A stretch of 64,000 nt of DNA from Novosphingobium taihuense (GCF_007830315.1 NZ_VLKJ01000001.1:372001-436000), one strand, 5' to 3'. Shown: positions 9,916-20,281, numbered from the stretch's first letter. The notes: generated from the sequence alone by a model not told the origin. Program-made: numbers and translations.

Positions 9916-11733
9916 CTACTCTTCGCCCATCCGCAGCGCTGCGATGAACGCCTCCTGCGGGATCGAGACGTTGCCGTACTCGCGCATGCGGGCCTTGCCC
10001 TTCTTCTGCTTTTCCAGAAGCTTCTTCTTGCGGGTGATATCGCCGCCATAGCACTTGGCGGTCACGTCCTTGCGCATTGCCGCGATCGTCTCGCGCGCGA
10101 CGACCTTGCCACCGATCGCCGCCTGGATCGGGATCTTGAACAGGTGGCGCGGGATCAGGTCCTTCAGCCGCTCGCACATGTGCCGTCCGCGCGCTTCTGC
10201 CGCGCTGCGGTGGACGATCATCGAAAGCGCATCCACCGGCTCGTTGTTGACGAGGATGCTCATCTTTACGAGATCGCCCTCGCGCAGCCCGATCTGCTCG
10301 TAGTCGAAGCTTGCGTAGCCACGGCTGATCGACTTGAGGCGATCGTAGAAGTCGAACACCACTTCGTTGAGCGGCAGTTCGTAAGTTACCTGCGCGCGTC
10401 CGCCGACATAGGTGAGTCCGGTCTGGATGCCGCGCCGGTCCTGACACAGCTTGAGCACCGAACCGAGGTATTCGTCGGGGGTATAGATCGTCCCCTTGAT
10501 CCACGGCTCGTCGATCTGTTCGATACGGCTGGGATCGGGATAGTCTGCAGGATTGTGCAGCAGGATCTCGCGCGCATTGTCGGTGCGGCTCGCGCGCAAC
10601 TGGATGCGGTAAACCACTGAAGGCGCAGTGGTAATCAGGTCGAGATCGTACTCGCGGCTTAGTCGCTCCTGAATGATTTCGAGGTGCAGCAATCCGAGGA
10701 AGCCGCAGCGGAAACCGAAGCCCAGTGCCGCGCTCGATTCCATTTCGAAGCTGAACGACGCATCGTTCAGGCGCAGCTTGGCAATGCTCTCGCGCAGCTT
10801 CTCGAACTCGGCCGCATCGACCGGGAAGATGCCGCAGAACACCACCGGCTGCACTTCCTTGAAGCCCGGCAGCGCATCGACTGCGCCCTGCTTGACGGTC
10901 GTGATCGTGTCACCCACGCGGGCCTGCGCCACTTCCTTGATCTGCGCGGTGATGAAGCCGATCTCGCCCGGACCCAGTTCGTCCAGCGTCTCGATCTTGG
11001 GGCGCATGCAGCCGACGCGGTCGATGAGGTGCTCGGTCCCGCCGGCCATGAACTTGACCTGCAGGCCCTTCTTGATCACGCCATCGATCACACGCACCAG
11101 AATGACCACGCCGAGGTACGGGTCGTACCACGAGTCCACCAGCATCGCCTTGAGCGGCTTGGCCCGGTCACCCTTGGGCGGCGGAATGCGTTCGACCACG
11201 GCGTCGAGCACTTCCTCAATGCCGATGCCCGATTTCGCGCTGGTCAGCACCGCATTGCTGGCGTCGAGGCCGATCACGTCCTCGATCTCGGCCTTGACCT
11301 TTTCGGGTTCGGCTGCGGGCAAGTCGATCTTGTTGATTACCGGCACGATCTCGTGGTCATGTTCGATCGACTGGTAGACGTTGGCGAGCGTCTGCGCTTC
11401 CACGCCCTGCGCGGCATCAACCACCAGCAGTGCGCCTTCGCAGGCGGCAAGGCTGCGGCTCACTTCATAGGCAAAGTCGACGTGGCCGGGCGTATCCATC
11501 AGGTTTAGCTGATAGGTCTTGCCGTCCTTGCCAGTGTAATCGAGACGCACGGTCTGCGCCTTGATGGTGATCCCGCGCTCCTTCTCGATGTCCATGTTGT
11601 CGAGCACCTGCTCGGACATTTCACGTTCGGTCAGGCCGCCGGTGTACTGGATCAGGCGATCCGCCAGCGTGGACTTGCCGTGGTCGATATGGGCGATGAT
11701 GGAGAAATTGCGGATAAGCGCGAGGTCGGTCAT
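9916..11733 (-). CDS. lepA: elongation factor 4 (LepA)
   Basis: A full-length, 605-residue LepA/EF-4, a ribosome-associated GTPase that back-translocates or stabilises stalled ribosomes. GTPase motifs are clear: AHIDHGKST near the start, DTPGHVDF, and NKIDLP. Domain II, the EF-G-like domains and the LepA-specific C-terminal domain (ending [18 protein letters not shown]) all follow, with the family's [18 protein letters not shown] stretch. The gene stands alone and is convergent with the helicase. Its upstream region (11734-12034) is shared with the divergent porin. Confidence 0.98.
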   Translation of the reverse strand: MTDLALIRNFSIIAHIDHGKSTLADRLIQYTGGLTEREMSEQVLDNMDIEKERGITIKAQTVRLDYTGKDGKTYQLNLMDTPGHVDFAYEVSRSLAACEGALLVVDAAQGVEAQTLANVYQSIEHDHEIVPVINKIDLPAAEPEKVKAEIEDVIGLDASNAVLTSAKSGIGIEEVLDAVVERIPPPKGDRAKPLKAMLVDSWYDPYLGVVILVRVIDGVIKKGLQVKFMAGGTEHLIDRVGCMRPKIETLDELGPGEIGFITAQIKEVAQARVGDTITTVKQGAVDALPGFKEVQPVVFCGIFPVDAAEFEKLRESIAKLRLNDASFSFEMESSAALGFGFRCGFLGLLHLEIIQERLSREYDLDLITTAPSVVYRIQLRASRTDNAREILLHNPADYPDPSRIEQIDEPWIKGTIYTPDEYLGSVLKLCQDRRGIQTGLTYVGGRAQVTYELPLNEVVFDFYDRLKSISRGYASFDYEQIGLREGDLVKMSILVNNEPVDALSMIVHRSAAEARGRHMCERLKDLIPRHLFKIPIQAAIGGKVVARETIAAMRKDVTAKCYGGDITRKKKLLEKQKKGKARMREYGNVSIPQEAFIAALRMGEE

Positions 11734-12034
11734 GTCGGTCTTTGAAATGAAAGCGGTGCGGTGCGCACGCAGCGCCGTTAGCAGGCCTCGCCCTGCGAGT
11801 CACGATGGCCAGAGCCTCTGCGGGCAAATCGCCGCCAGCAACAATTCATTACAATAAAAAGACGTTTGTTTGACAACGTGCCGGAATGCCTAGACACCAG
11901 AATTTACGGAAAATATTCAACACCTTGTATCAATTTATCGGCGTCCCGCCAAAATCCTCACGTCACTTCACTGTCACAAACCCGTCATTTTCCACACCTA
12001 GCGCCCCAGCAACATTTTGCGACGGAGGCAGACG
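11734..12034. other. intergenic region between lepA and porin
   Basis: About 300 bases carrying the promoters of two divergent genes. A poor sigma70-like pair, TTGACA at 11870-11875 and TAGACA at 11891-11896 (15-base spacing), points toward the porin. The stretch from 11830 to 12000 is noticeably AT-rich. I see no gene or repeat in it. Confidence 0.5.
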
Positions 12035-13483
12035 GTGGCAGGTAACAGGGCGTTCAGAGCAGCACTCGCAGCGAGTGTCTTCGTGTCGGTGCCACAGGTG
12101 GCTGAGGCGGCTGAAGATCAGGATGCGAAGATCGCCGATCTTCAGCGTCAGGTCGATGAACTGAAGGCCATGGTCAAGGCGATGCAGGCCGCGCAGGCCA
12201 CGCCGCAAATGGCGGCTGCTGCTCCGGCAGCTGCTCCCGCCCCGGTAGCTGCTGCCTCCCCGCAAACCGGCAATGGCGCGGCACAACCGGCCGTGCTCGC
12301 TGCTGCAACGCCCGAAGCCAAGCCTGCGCCCAAGAAGAAGGCATGGCATGAAAAGCTCATGATCCGCGGCTACACGCAGCTGCGCATGAACGAGATCATC
12401 AGCGGTCCCAAGAGCGCGCCGGCTGGTATCTCCCGTTTGCGCTCGGTGCAGGACAGCGGCATCAACGAAAATGGCAACTTCTCCCTCCGCCGTGCCCGCC
12501 TTGTCGTCCAAGGCGACATCTCAGACCGCGTCTCGCTCTACATGCAAGGCGATCTGGCTGCGGCCGTCAGCAACCAGTCGGGCACGGAATCGCGCCAGCA
12601 CTTCTTCCAGATGCGCGATGCCTATGCCGACGTCTATCTGGACAAGGCCAAGACGCTAAAGGTACGCCTCGGCCAGTCGAAGGTGCCTTACGGTTGGGAA
12701 AACCTGCAAAGCTCGTCGAACCGGCTTCCGCTCGATCGTACCGACGCGATCAACGCTCCGGTTCCCGGCGAGCGCGATCTCGGTGTAGTGCTCTATTACA
12801 CCCCGCCCAAGGTCCAGAAGATCTGGGACGAGCTTTCGCACGATGGCCAGAAGCTGTTCGGCAACTACGGCGCCTTTGCGATTGCTGCCTACAACGGACA
12901 GGGCATCAACCGCGTCGAGCGCAACGGTGGCCTGATGACGGTGGCCATGGCGACCATGCCCTTCAGGCTCGACGGGATTGGCCTCGATGGCCAGGTTGCG
13001 GAATTCGGCGTCACCGCGATGCGCAACCAGTTCCGCCCGGAAGTACGCTCAGGCGGCGTTTCCACCATTTCCTATGACGATAACCACGTGAACTTCCACG
13101 GGATGATCTATCCCAAACCATTCGGCATCCAGGCTGAATGGACCTTCGGCACCGCGCCGCAGTGGGATCGCACGCTTGGCGCCATCCGTTCCCAGCGCGC
13201 AACCGGTGGCTATGTAATGGGGATGTACCGCATTCCCGAAACGCCGATCGGACAACTCATCCCGTTTGCGCGCTGGCAGAAGTACCGCGGCGGTTGGAAA
13301 AGCGCGATCAACGCGCCGAGACTGGAAGTCGATGAATACGAAGTCGGCGTCGAATGGCTGCCGATGAAGGAGCTCGAGGTGACGCTGAACTATGCCAACG
13401 TCAACCGTAGCGAAGCGGATGAGCGGCGGACTGGTCGCGCCAAGGGCGACCTGATCCGCGCGCAGATCCAGTGGAATTACTGA
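12035..13483 (+). CDS. OprO/OprP-like porin with coiled-coil N-terminus
   Basis: A 482-residue outer-membrane porin of the phosphate-selective porin O/P family. The start is taken as GTG at 12035, with GGAGG six bases upstream; the TTG at 12017 overlaps that ribosome site. A signal peptide (VSVPQVAEA-A) is followed by a 25-residue coiled coil (DAKIADLQRQVDELKAMVKAMQ), which probably trimerises the porin, and an Ala/Pro-rich linker. The barrel begins near KLMIRGYTQLRMNE and ends in RAQIQWNY with the terminal aromatic of barrel proteins. Substrate selectivity cannot be told from sequence. Confidence 0.85.
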   Translation: MAGNRAFRAALAASVFVSVPQVAEAAEDQDAKIADLQRQVDELKAMVKAMQAAQATPQMAAAAPAAAPAPVAAASPQTGNGAAQPAVLAAATPEAKPAPKKKAWHEKLMIRGYTQLRMNEIISGPKSAPAGISRLRSVQDSGINENGNFSLRRARLVVQGDISDRVSLYMQGDLAAAVSNQSGTESRQHFFQMRDAYADVYLDKAKTLKVRLGQSKVPYGWENLQSSSNRLPLDRTDAINAPVPGERDLGVVLYYTPPKVQKIWDELSHDGQKLFGNYGAFAIAAYNGQGINRVERNGGLMTVAMATMPFRLDGIGLDGQVAEFGVTAMRNQFRPEVRSGGVSTISYDDNHVNFHGMIYPKPFGIQAEWTFGTAPQWDRTLGAIRSQRATGGYVMGMYRIPETPIGQLIPFARWQKYRGGWKSAINAPRLEVDEYEVGVEWLPMKELEVTLNYANVNRSEADERRTGRAKGDLIRAQIQWNY

Positions 13484-13793
13484 CCCACGCTCCGGTCAAT
13501 GCACGGCTGCTTCCAGGCTGGGGCTCAGCGTAGTCGCATACGCTGACCCCGCCCCGCCACTGCTTTCAGGAACATTTTCTCAGCATCCATAACCGTATTG
13601 GTTTTCGTTGGGAATTAGCTTGTTTGGCCGCGACGCCCCACGGCTCACCGCAACAGGCGTTCACCTCATCGCGAAACGGGCCGGAAGCCTTATCGTTCAT
13701 CTGACGTTGGGGATCGACGAGCGAAACTGCAGGTTGTCACGCCAAGTCCCACTTCGGACCCGCGTAATCGCAAGCAATTTCAGGGAGCATCCC
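13484..13793. other. intergenic region after the porin
   Basis: 310 bases without a convincing gene. A hairpin TCAGCGTA-N6-TACGCTGA (13525-13546), flanked by GGG and CCC after one mismatch, may end the porin transcript, but no T run follows. The second half is the leader of the glycine-zipper gene. Confidence 0.45.
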
Positions 13794-14168
13794 ATGAAGA
13801 AAGCCATTCTCGCAGCCACACTGGCCGCCGTCGCCCTTCCCGCCGCCCCGGTTCTGGCCGACCCGCCGCACTGGGCGCCAGCGCACGGACACCGCGCCAA
13901 GCATGACCGCATCTACGACAGCCGCGGCCGCTATCTCGAGCCGCGCCGAGTCACCAGCCGTGATCAAGTGTGGCGCGGTCGTGACGGACGTTACTACTGC
14001 AAGCGCAGCAACGGGACTACCGGTCTGATCATCGGCGCTGCCGGTGGCGCGCTGCTCGGCCGCGCGATCGACACGCGTGGTGACCGCGCACTTGGCACGA
14101 TCCTCGGTGCCGCAGGTGGCGCGCTGCTTGGTCGCGAGATCGAACGCAGCGGCGGTCGCTGCCGCTAA
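13794..14168 (+). CDS. exported glycine-zipper 2TM-domain protein
   Basis: A 124-residue exported protein. A signal peptide (MKKAILAATLAAVALPAAPVLA) is followed by a His/Arg-rich linker that includes YYCKRSNGTTG, and then two copies of a glycine-zipper helix: GLIIGAAGGALLGRAID and GTILGAAGGALLGREIE. This is the 17-kDa surface-antigen/Rickettsia 17K type domain, a membrane- or envelope-associated fold of unknown function. The ATG at 13794 has CAGGGAG upstream; the open frame before it is untranslated leader. A terminator follows at 14193. Confidence 0.8.
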   Translation: MKKAILAATLAAVALPAAPVLADPPHWAPAHGHRAKHDRIYDSRGRYLEPRRVTSRDQVWRGRDGRYYCKRSNGTTGLIIGAAGGALLGRAIDTRGDRALGTILGAAGGALLGREIERSGGRCR

Positions 14169-14192
14169 TCCATTCCGTGGCTCATGTGTTGA

Positions 14193-14220
14193 AGGGCGGC
14201 TCGTTCGGGCCGCCCTATTG
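14193..14220 (+). terminator. terminator after glycine-zipper gene
   Basis: AGGGCGGC (14193-14200) pairs with GCCGCCCT (14209-14216) around TCGTTCGG and is followed by ATTG. It lies between convergent genes and is only weakly T-rich after the stem. Confidence 0.65.
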
Positions 14221-16269
14221 TCATTTGCCGAAAAGTTCCTTCAGCAAGGCGGGCGCAGGATAGATCACTTCGAGCGCGTGACTGATCGCTGCGGTGCTTA
14301 CCACGACAGTTCGGTTCACATCGCCCTGATAGCCGTAGTTGCCACCGATCGAATGGATGTTGCCGTCAAACGCAGCGCCGATCACCTTGCCGTCGCGGTC
14401 GATCACCGGTGAGCCGGAATTACCGCCGATGATGTCGTTGGTGGTCACGAAGTCGAACGGGATCGTCTTGTCGATCTTCGCTTCATTGGCCGAGAAGGCG
14501 CTTGCCAAGTTGAACGGCTCTGCGCCGGTCGCCCGATCAAATGCACCACCGATCGTCGTCACTGGTGCGACGTCCTGCCCGCGTTCCTTCCAGCCCTGCA
14601 CCTTGCCGTAACTGATGCGCAGGGTGAAGGTGGCATCTGGATAGACATTCTCGCCATAGGCCATGAACCGCGCATCGGCGAGCCGCGCTCCGGCCTGAGC
14701 AAGCGGTCCGGCGTACCGCTCGTCGACCAGCTTCTTGAGTTCCCGCTCGCGCCCGTCGATCTTGCGGGCATAGACGATCATCGGGTCGGTCGACGCCTCA
14801 ACCGCCTTGCGCCCACCTTCCCAAAGCGCCTTGCGCACCGCCGGGTCGGCCAGGGTGGTGGCGCCCACCAGCCGCTCTGCCAGCGCCTCTGGGGATTCCC
14901 TGCCGAGTAGCAGCTTGGTATCCTCATCATCGGCGCCCAGATATTCCCGCGCCTTCGAGAGGCTCCACGCCAATTCGAGCTGCTCCATCCATGGGTAGAC
15001 CGGGGCTTCATCGAGCAGAGTTTTTGCGGTCAGTTCGAGGCTGCTGTCACGGAAATCGGGCAGGCGCTCGGCATTGGGCTTCTCCCGCTCCGCCGCACCC
15101 TGCACAAGGGTCAGCGCCTGCTCCATGAGGGTCGAGCGGGGAACGATGAAGCGCCATGGCATGTAGATGTCGCGGTAGGCCTGCACCGCCTTGGCCGTGT
15201 CCGCCCAAGGGTCTCCGATACCCGGCTTGCCAAGGGTCTTTGCCTTGAGCTCCGCTTCTGCATCGCCAAGCATCTTGAGAAAGGCGGGATCATTCAAGGC
15301 CTTCTGCCGACCGATATAGACCTTCAGCGAGTTCTCGACGCCGAACAGCTCATCTGCCCCTTCCCGCTTCTGCTGCGGACTTTCTTCCATCGCCGAGATC
15401 AGACGGCCACGCAGTTCGGACAGCATGGTGGTGGTCAGGGGGAGGCCGACTTCGCGCTGGAAGGCGATCTGGTCAGTCGTGAAAAGCCGCTGCGTTGCCC
15501 CCGGGTTGCCTACCACGAAAGTCGCTTCGCCTGCCTTCGGCCCCCGAGAGTTCCATGAGAGATGGGCAGGAGTTGGAACTGGCCTGCCGTTCTCGTATGC
15601 GCGCAGGAATGCGGCATCTAGTGCGTAGCGCGGGTAATTGAAGTTATCCGGATCACCGCCAAAGAACGCGGCCTGAAACTGAGGCGCCCAGGCAAGGCGC
15701 ACGTCGGAGTACTTTCGGTAGGTATAGAGCTTGTACTGTCCGCCGCCAAACAGTGTCACCACCTCGCAGCGCTGCTTCGCGGCATCCTTGCAGCCATTCT
15801 TCTCGATCCGCGCGACTTCGGCATCGCGGGCCTTCACCAGCGCCTCGCCCGTCAAAGTGCCGATCGCCGCCTTGACCCGCGCGGTGACGTCGGAAATGGC
15901 GGTGACAACCTCGGCCTGCTGACCGGGGCATTTCAGCTCCTCTTCGCGCCGGGCAAGAATGAACCCGTCCTTCAGAAGATCGCGCTGGTCGGTCGAATTG
16001 TCCTGCGCGCATTCGACGACGCAGTGGTGGTTGGTCAGGATCAGCCCCTCCGGCGAGACGAAGCTGGCCGAACAGCCCCCGGTCAGGCGGACCGCTGCCG
16101 CCTGCACCCGCCCGAGCCACTTGGCATCGGGGGCCCAGCCATAGTCCTTCTGCATCCCCGCGGTCGGGAAAGCGTCGAACGTCCACATGCCTTCGTCGGC
16201 CAAGGCCTGTGTAGAATGGAAGGTAAGCGCCAGTAGCGCAGCGGAGGCAGCAAGACGGAATTTGGCCAT
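14221..16269 (-). CDS. S46 family dipeptidyl-peptidase (DPP7-like)
   Basis: A 682-residue exported serine peptidase of family S46, which removes dipeptides from oligopeptide N-termini in the periplasm. A signal peptide ends at ALA-DE. The catalytic His lies in ILTNHHCVVE (residues 81-82) and the nucleophile is Ser618 in GGNSGSP. In characterised S46 enzymes the residue 18 positions after the Ser sets specificity: Gly in DPP7 (hydrophobic and broad), Arg in DPP11 (acidic). Here it is Gly636 (AAFDGN), so a DPP7-like specificity is predicted. Length agrees with the family. Divergent from cfa with a short shared promoter region. Confidence 0.9.
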   Translation of the reverse strand: MAKFRLAASAALLALTFHSTQALADEGMWTFDAFPTAGMQKDYGWAPDAKWLGRVQAAAVRLTGGCSASFVSPEGLILTNHHCVVECAQDNSTDQRDLLKDGFILARREEELKCPGQQAEVVTAISDVTARVKAAIGTLTGEALVKARDAEVARIEKNGCKDAAKQRCEVVTLFGGGQYKLYTYRKYSDVRLAWAPQFQAAFFGGDPDNFNYPRYALDAAFLRAYENGRPVPTPAHLSWNSRGPKAGEATFVVGNPGATQRLFTTDQIAFQREVGLPLTTTMLSELRGRLISAMEESPQQKREGADELFGVENSLKVYIGRQKALNDPAFLKMLGDAEAELKAKTLGKPGIGDPWADTAKAVQAYRDIYMPWRFIVPRSTLMEQALTLVQGAAEREKPNAERLPDFRDSSLELTAKTLLDEAPVYPWMEQLELAWSLSKAREYLGADDEDTKLLLGRESPEALAERLVGATTLADPAVRKALWEGGRKAVEASTDPMIVYARKIDGRERELKKLVDERYAGPLAQAGARLADARFMAYGENVYPDATFTLRISYGKVQGWKERGQDVAPVTTIGGAFDRATGAEPFNLASAFSANEAKIDKTIPFDFVTTNDIIGGNSGSPVIDRDGKVIGAAFDGNIHSIGGNYGYQGDVNRTVVVSTAAISHALEVIYPAPALLKELFGK

Positions 16270-16407
16270 GGCACCCGGTCCTGAAAGGTTACAATTGCAA
16301 TTGCATTAACCATTGCACGCCAGAAAAGGGTTTGAAAGTGACAATGTTACATCGCGCCTGCAGCAATTAATCCTTGCGACAGGATCGCCATCGAATAACC
16401 TGCGCGC

Positions 16408-17682
16408 ATGTGGCTGCTAGACCAGATGCTCAAGAGGCTGATCCGCAAGGGCAGGCTCGTCGTAATCGATCATGATGGCAAGGAGTACGCTTACGGCGAA
16501 GAGTCGGCATCTCCGCTGAAAATTCGTTTCACCGACAAGGGCGCGGCCATGCACGTGGCCAGGGATCCGCGCGTCGGTGCGGGTGAGGCCTATATGGACG
16601 GTCGGATGGTCATTGAACCGCCGCACGACGTGCGCGATTTCGTCCTCTTCGTGATGGGCAATGCCAGCAGCAGCGGAGGGATCGACCGCAAGGGGCCGAT
16701 CCGGAAGGCCCTCGGCAAGGTCGTTTCGCGCATAGACCAGATCAACCAGCGTGCGCAGGCCTCGAAGAACGTCGTCCACCACTACGACCTGACACGCCAG
16801 TTCTACGAGCTGTTCCTTGACGAGGACCGGCAGTACACGATGGCCTACTTCCGCGATCCGGAAAACACGCTGGAACGGGCCCAGGTCGACAAGAAGGCCC
16901 TGATTGCCGCGAAGCTGCGACTTGTTCCAGGGCAGAGTGCTGGCATGCGCGTGCTCGACATCGGCTGTGGCTGGGGCGGCCTTGCGCTCTATCTCAACCG
17001 CCACTTCGGCTGCGAGGTGCTCGGCGTAAGCCTCGCGCCCGATCAGGTGAAATTCGCGCAGGAGCGGGCCGAGGCAGCCGGCGTCGCCGACAAGGTCAGG
17101 TTCCAGCTGATCGACTATCGCGATGTGCAGGGCCAATTCGACCGCATTACCAGCGTCGGCATGATCGAACACGTCGGCGCGCCCAATTTCGGTGAGTATT
17201 TCGCCAAGACCAACGAACTGCTCGATCCTGACGGGATCATGTTGACCCACACGATCGGGCGCAAGGGCGCTCCGGGGACTACAGACAAATGGACGCGCAA
17301 GTACATCTTCCCGGGCGGATACATTCCGGCGATGAGTGAACTGGTCGCCGCGCTCGAGAAAACAGGCTGGGAAGTCGGCGACATCGAGGTGCTGCGTTAC
17401 CACTATGCCTACACGCTGGCAGAATGGTATCGCCGCACGACGATGCACCGCGATGAAATCGTTGCGCTTTATGATGAACGCCTGTTCCGCATGTGGCAGT
17501 TCTATCTCGCAGGGGCGGAACAGAGCTTCCGCCACGGCGGCATGGTAAACTTCCATATCCAGAGCGTGAAGCGCCGCAGCGCGCTGCCGATGACGCGCGA
17601 CTACATGCAGCAGGAATGGGCGCGGCTGGCGGCGCTGGACGACGCGCCGGAATGGCACCTGATGAAATCCGCTGCCGAGTAG
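16408..17682 (+). CDS. cfa: cyclopropane-fatty-acyl-phospholipid synthase family methyltransferase
   Basis: A 424-residue SAM-dependent methyltransferase that modifies unsaturated acyl chains of membrane lipids (cyclopropane ring or related methylation). The N-terminal lipid-binding part is followed by HHYDLTRQFYELFLDEDRQYTMAYF, typical of CFA synthases, then the SAM site VLDIGCGWGGLALYL, then RITSVGMIEHVG and KYIFPGGYIPAMSE. The C-terminal WHYAYTLAEWYRR-like region is also present. Length fits the family. The last 100 bases before the next gene contain a strong palindrome. Confidence 0.9.
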   Translation: MWLLDQMLKRLIRKGRLVVIDHDGKEYAYGEESASPLKIRFTDKGAAMHVARDPRVGAGEAYMDGRMVIEPPHDVRDFVLFVMGNASSSGGIDRKGPIRKALGKVVSRIDQINQRAQASKNVVHHYDLTRQFYELFLDEDRQYTMAYFRDPENTLERAQVDKKALIAAKLRLVPGQSAGMRVLDIGCGWGGLALYLNRHFGCEVLGVSLAPDQVKFAQERAEAAGVADKVRFQLIDYRDVQGQFDRITSVGMIEHVGAPNFGEYFAKTNELLDPDGIMLTHTIGRKGAPGTTDKWTRKYIFPGGYIPAMSELVAALEKTGWEVGDIEVLRYHYAYTLAEWYRRTTMHRDEIVALYDERLFRMWQFYLAGAEQSFRHGGMVNFHIQSVKRRSALPMTRDYMQQEWARLAALDDAPEWHLMKSAAE

Positions 17683-17723
17683 ACAAAGAGACAACGGACA
17701 CGGCTGCAAGATCGCATTGCCTT

Positions 17724-17766
17724 GCTGCGATCAATTCGTTAGCTCATCTAACAAATTGATCGCAGC
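17724..17766. promoter_or_regulatory. 19-bp imperfect palindrome before the aldehyde dehydrogenase
   Basis: GCTGCGATCAATT (17724-17736) is matched exactly by AATTGATCGCAGC (17754-17766); inside it GTTAG (17738-17742) pairs with CTAAC (17748-17752) around CTCAT, with one C-A mismatch between the two blocks. It ends 14 bases before the ATG at 17781. No T run follows, so it is more likely an operator or a leader hairpin than the cfa terminator. Confidence 0.7.
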
Positions 17767-17780
17767 AGGATGCCGAAGCA

Positions 17781-19124
17781 ATGACCGTACCCACCGCCGC
17801 CGACCTTTCCGCCGATATCGCCCGCGTATTCGCACTCCAGCAAGCCCACATGTGGGAAGCAAAGGCCTCCAGCGCCGAAGTGCGCAAGGAAAAGCTTGCC
17901 CGCCTGAAGGCAGCCGTTGAAGCTCACGCAGACGATATCGTCGCAGCTGTTCTCGAAGACACGCGCAAGCCGGTGGGCGAAATTCGCGTCACCGAGGTCA
18001 TGAACGTGACTGCCAACGTCCAGCGCAACATCGACAATCTCGATGAGTGGATGAAGCCGGTTGAAGTGCCGACTTCGATGAACCCGGCTGACCGCGCCGA
18101 GATCCGCTATGAAGCGCGCGGCGTGTGCCTGATCCTCGGCCCATGGAACTTCCCGCTCGGCCTCGCGCTCGGTCCGGTCGCCGCTGCGGTTGCGGCGGGC
18201 AACACCTGCATCGTCAAGCTGACCGACCTGTGCCCGGCCACCGCCAGGATCGCCTCGGTCATCATCAGGGAAGCCTTCGACGAAAAGGACGTGGCCCTGT
18301 TCGAAGGCGACGTTTCGGTGGCGACTGCGCTGCTCGATCTGCCGTTCCATCACATTTTCTTCACTGGCTCGCCCCGCGTCGGCAGGATCGTGATGGCCGC
18401 GGCCGCAAAGCATCTCACCACGGTGACGCTTGAACTGGGCGGCAAGTCCCCGGTGATTGTCGACGACAGCGCCGACATTGGCCAGATCGCGGCCCAGCTT
18501 GCTGCGGCAAAGCAGTTCAATGGCGGACAGGCCTGCATCAGCCCCGACTACGTCTTCGTGAAGGAAGACAAGAAGGCCGCGCTGGTCGAAGGCTTCAAGG
18601 CGAACGTCGAGAAGAACCTTTATGACGAAAGCGGCGCGCTGAAGAAGGATGGCATTGCGCAGGTCGTCAACAAGGCGAACTTCGACCGCGTGAAAGCCAT
18701 GTTCGACGATGCCGTGGCCAAGGGCGCTACGGTGGCCGTTGGCGGCACGTTCGAGGCCGATCACCTCACCATCCACCCGACCATGCTGACCGACGTCACC
18801 CCTCAGATGACGATCCTTCAGGACGAGATTTTCGCGCCAGTGATCCCGGTGATGACCTACGACACGCTTGATCAGGCCATCGGCTACATCGATGCGCGCG
18901 ACAAGCCGCTGGCACTCTACGTCTACAGCAAGGACGAAGCGAACGTCGAAAAGGTGCTGTCGCGCACCTCGTCAGGTGGCGTGACGGTGAACGGCGTGTT
19001 CTCGCACTATCTTGAAAACAACCTGCCCTTCGGCGGCGTGAACACCAGCGGCATGGGCAGCTACCACGGCGTCTTCGGGTTCAAGTGCTTCAGCCATGAG
19101 AGGGCGATCTACCGGCATACCTGA
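17781..19124 (+). CDS. aldehyde dehydrogenase, ALDH3/coniferyl aldehyde dehydrogenase type
   Basis: A 447-residue NAD(P)-dependent aldehyde dehydrogenase. The length without the C-terminal extension and the order of motifs fit the ALDH3-like group that includes coniferyl aldehyde dehydrogenases: ILGPWNFPL, FTGSPRVGRIVM, TLELGGKSP with the general-base Glu, GQACISPDYV with the nucleophilic Cys, and LPFGGVNTSGMGSYHG near the end. Substrate is unknown; sphingomonads use such enzymes on aromatic and alkyl aldehydes. A strong palindrome sits right in front of the start. Confidence 0.9.
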   Translation: MTVPTAADLSADIARVFALQQAHMWEAKASSAEVRKEKLARLKAAVEAHADDIVAAVLEDTRKPVGEIRVTEVMNVTANVQRNIDNLDEWMKPVEVPTSMNPADRAEIRYEARGVCLILGPWNFPLGLALGPVAAAVAAGNTCIVKLTDLCPATARIASVIIREAFDEKDVALFEGDVSVATALLDLPFHHIFFTGSPRVGRIVMAAAAKHLTTVTLELGGKSPVIVDDSADIGQIAAQLAAAKQFNGGQACISPDYVFVKEDKKAALVEGFKANVEKNLYDESGALKKDGIAQVVNKANFDRVKAMFDDAVAKGATVAVGGTFEADHLTIHPTMLTDVTPQMTILQDEIFAPVIPVMTYDTLDQAIGYIDARDKPLALYVYSKDEANVEKVLSRTSSGGVTVNGVFSHYLENNLPFGGVNTSGMGSYHGVFGFKCFSHERAIYRHT

Positions 19125-19202
19125 GGCGGACCTGCGCATTTCAGCTTATTCCTGATCGTCCAGTGCCTCCCTAGCTTGTGCAAGACAGGCAAGAGGGACG
19201 GC

Positions 19203-20177
19203 ATGGCGATCAGGAGAGCACTTGCGGCATTGGGGTTAGTCCTCGCGACAGTGGCCACTGCCCATGCAGGTGAGATCCGCGTGATGCCGATCAACGACCA
19301 CGTTTTTGCCTTCTACGATGGCCGCCCTGCCGAAAGCAGCGTCAACATGGCCAAGGCTACCTGGGCCGATCACGGCGCCAACTTCGTCGGCGTTGCCACT
19401 TACGCCGTGATCGATGGCAGCGAAGCGCTGGTCTATGACACCTACCCCAGCGTTACTCAGGCACAATTCGTGCGCGATTACCTGGCGAAGCGCGGGGTCA
19501 GGCATTTTATCGTCGCCAACAGCCACTGGCATCTCGATCACGTCGGCGGCAATGCAGTCTATGCCGACAGCTCGGTGATCGCGACGGAGAAAACGCGGGC
19601 GCAATTGATCAGGCACAAACCCAAGATCAAGGACGGCACCCTGCAAGGCCCGCCCGCGATCTCGCCATTCAAGGTGCCCGAAGTTGGGATAACCGAGCCG
19701 ACTACGGTCAGCGTGGGCCGCTACTCGGTCGAACTGCGCCCGGTAAACATTCACTCCGCCGACGGCCTCGTGGCGTGGCTGCCGCAGGACAGGCTGCTGC
19801 TGGCGGGCGATACGCTGGAGGACACCCTTACCTTCATCGCAGAACCAGAAAGTTTGGCCGAACAATACCGCAATCTTGGCGAGATGAAGTCATGGAGTCC
19901 CACCGGCATCCTCCCCAATCACGGCGATCCGGCGATCATCGCAAAGGGCGGCTACACCACCGCGCTGATCGACATGACCCGGCACTATATCCGCGCCATG
20001 GCCGAACACGCGCATGACAAGGATTTTGCCATCCAGCCGATAGAGCGGTTCATTCCTGCAGAGCTCAAGGCTGGCACCGTCAGCCTGTGGTGGGCCTATC
20101 GCGAGGCGCATCACGAGAATCTCCAGAAGCTCGCCACCTATTACAAGAACAAGCCCCTGTCAGACTTTGGCCCCTGA
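19203..20177 (+). CDS. exported metallo-beta-lactamase-fold hydrolase
   Basis: A 324-residue exported protein of the metallo-beta-lactamase fold. The ATG at 19203 has GAGGGA upstream and starts a signal peptide ending near TAHAG. The zinc-site motif is HWHLDH in [11 protein letters not shown], followed by a third-ligand region (NIHSADGLV), the metal-bridging Asp in LLAGDTLED, and NHGDP. This pattern resembles periplasmic hydrolases rather than a proven antibiotic-degrading enzyme, and no beta-lactam-specific feature is visible. The gene is followed 104 bases later by argG. Confidence 0.8.
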   Translation: MAIRRALAALGLVLATVATAHAGEIRVMPINDHVFAFYDGRPAESSVNMAKATWADHGANFVGVATYAVIDGSEALVYDTYPSVTQAQFVRDYLAKRGVRHFIVANSHWHLDHVGGNAVYADSSVIATEKTRAQLIRHKPKIKDGTLQGPPAISPFKVPEVGITEPTTVSVGRYSVELRPVNIHSADGLVAWLPQDRLLLAGDTLEDTLTFIAEPESLAEQYRNLGEMKSWSPTGILPNHGDPAIIAKGGYTTALIDMTRHYIRAMAEHAHDKDFAIQPIERFIPAELKAGTVSLWWAYREAHHENLQKLATYYKNKPLSDFGP

Positions 20178-20281
20178 CTTCACGCCACCTCCGCCAGCCA
20201 GACATATCCCGGCAAACCTTGCACCCCTGCCCCCCGCCTGTTAGGCGCGCGGCGCGTGTTCTAAGGGGAGTCGCTCCGCCC

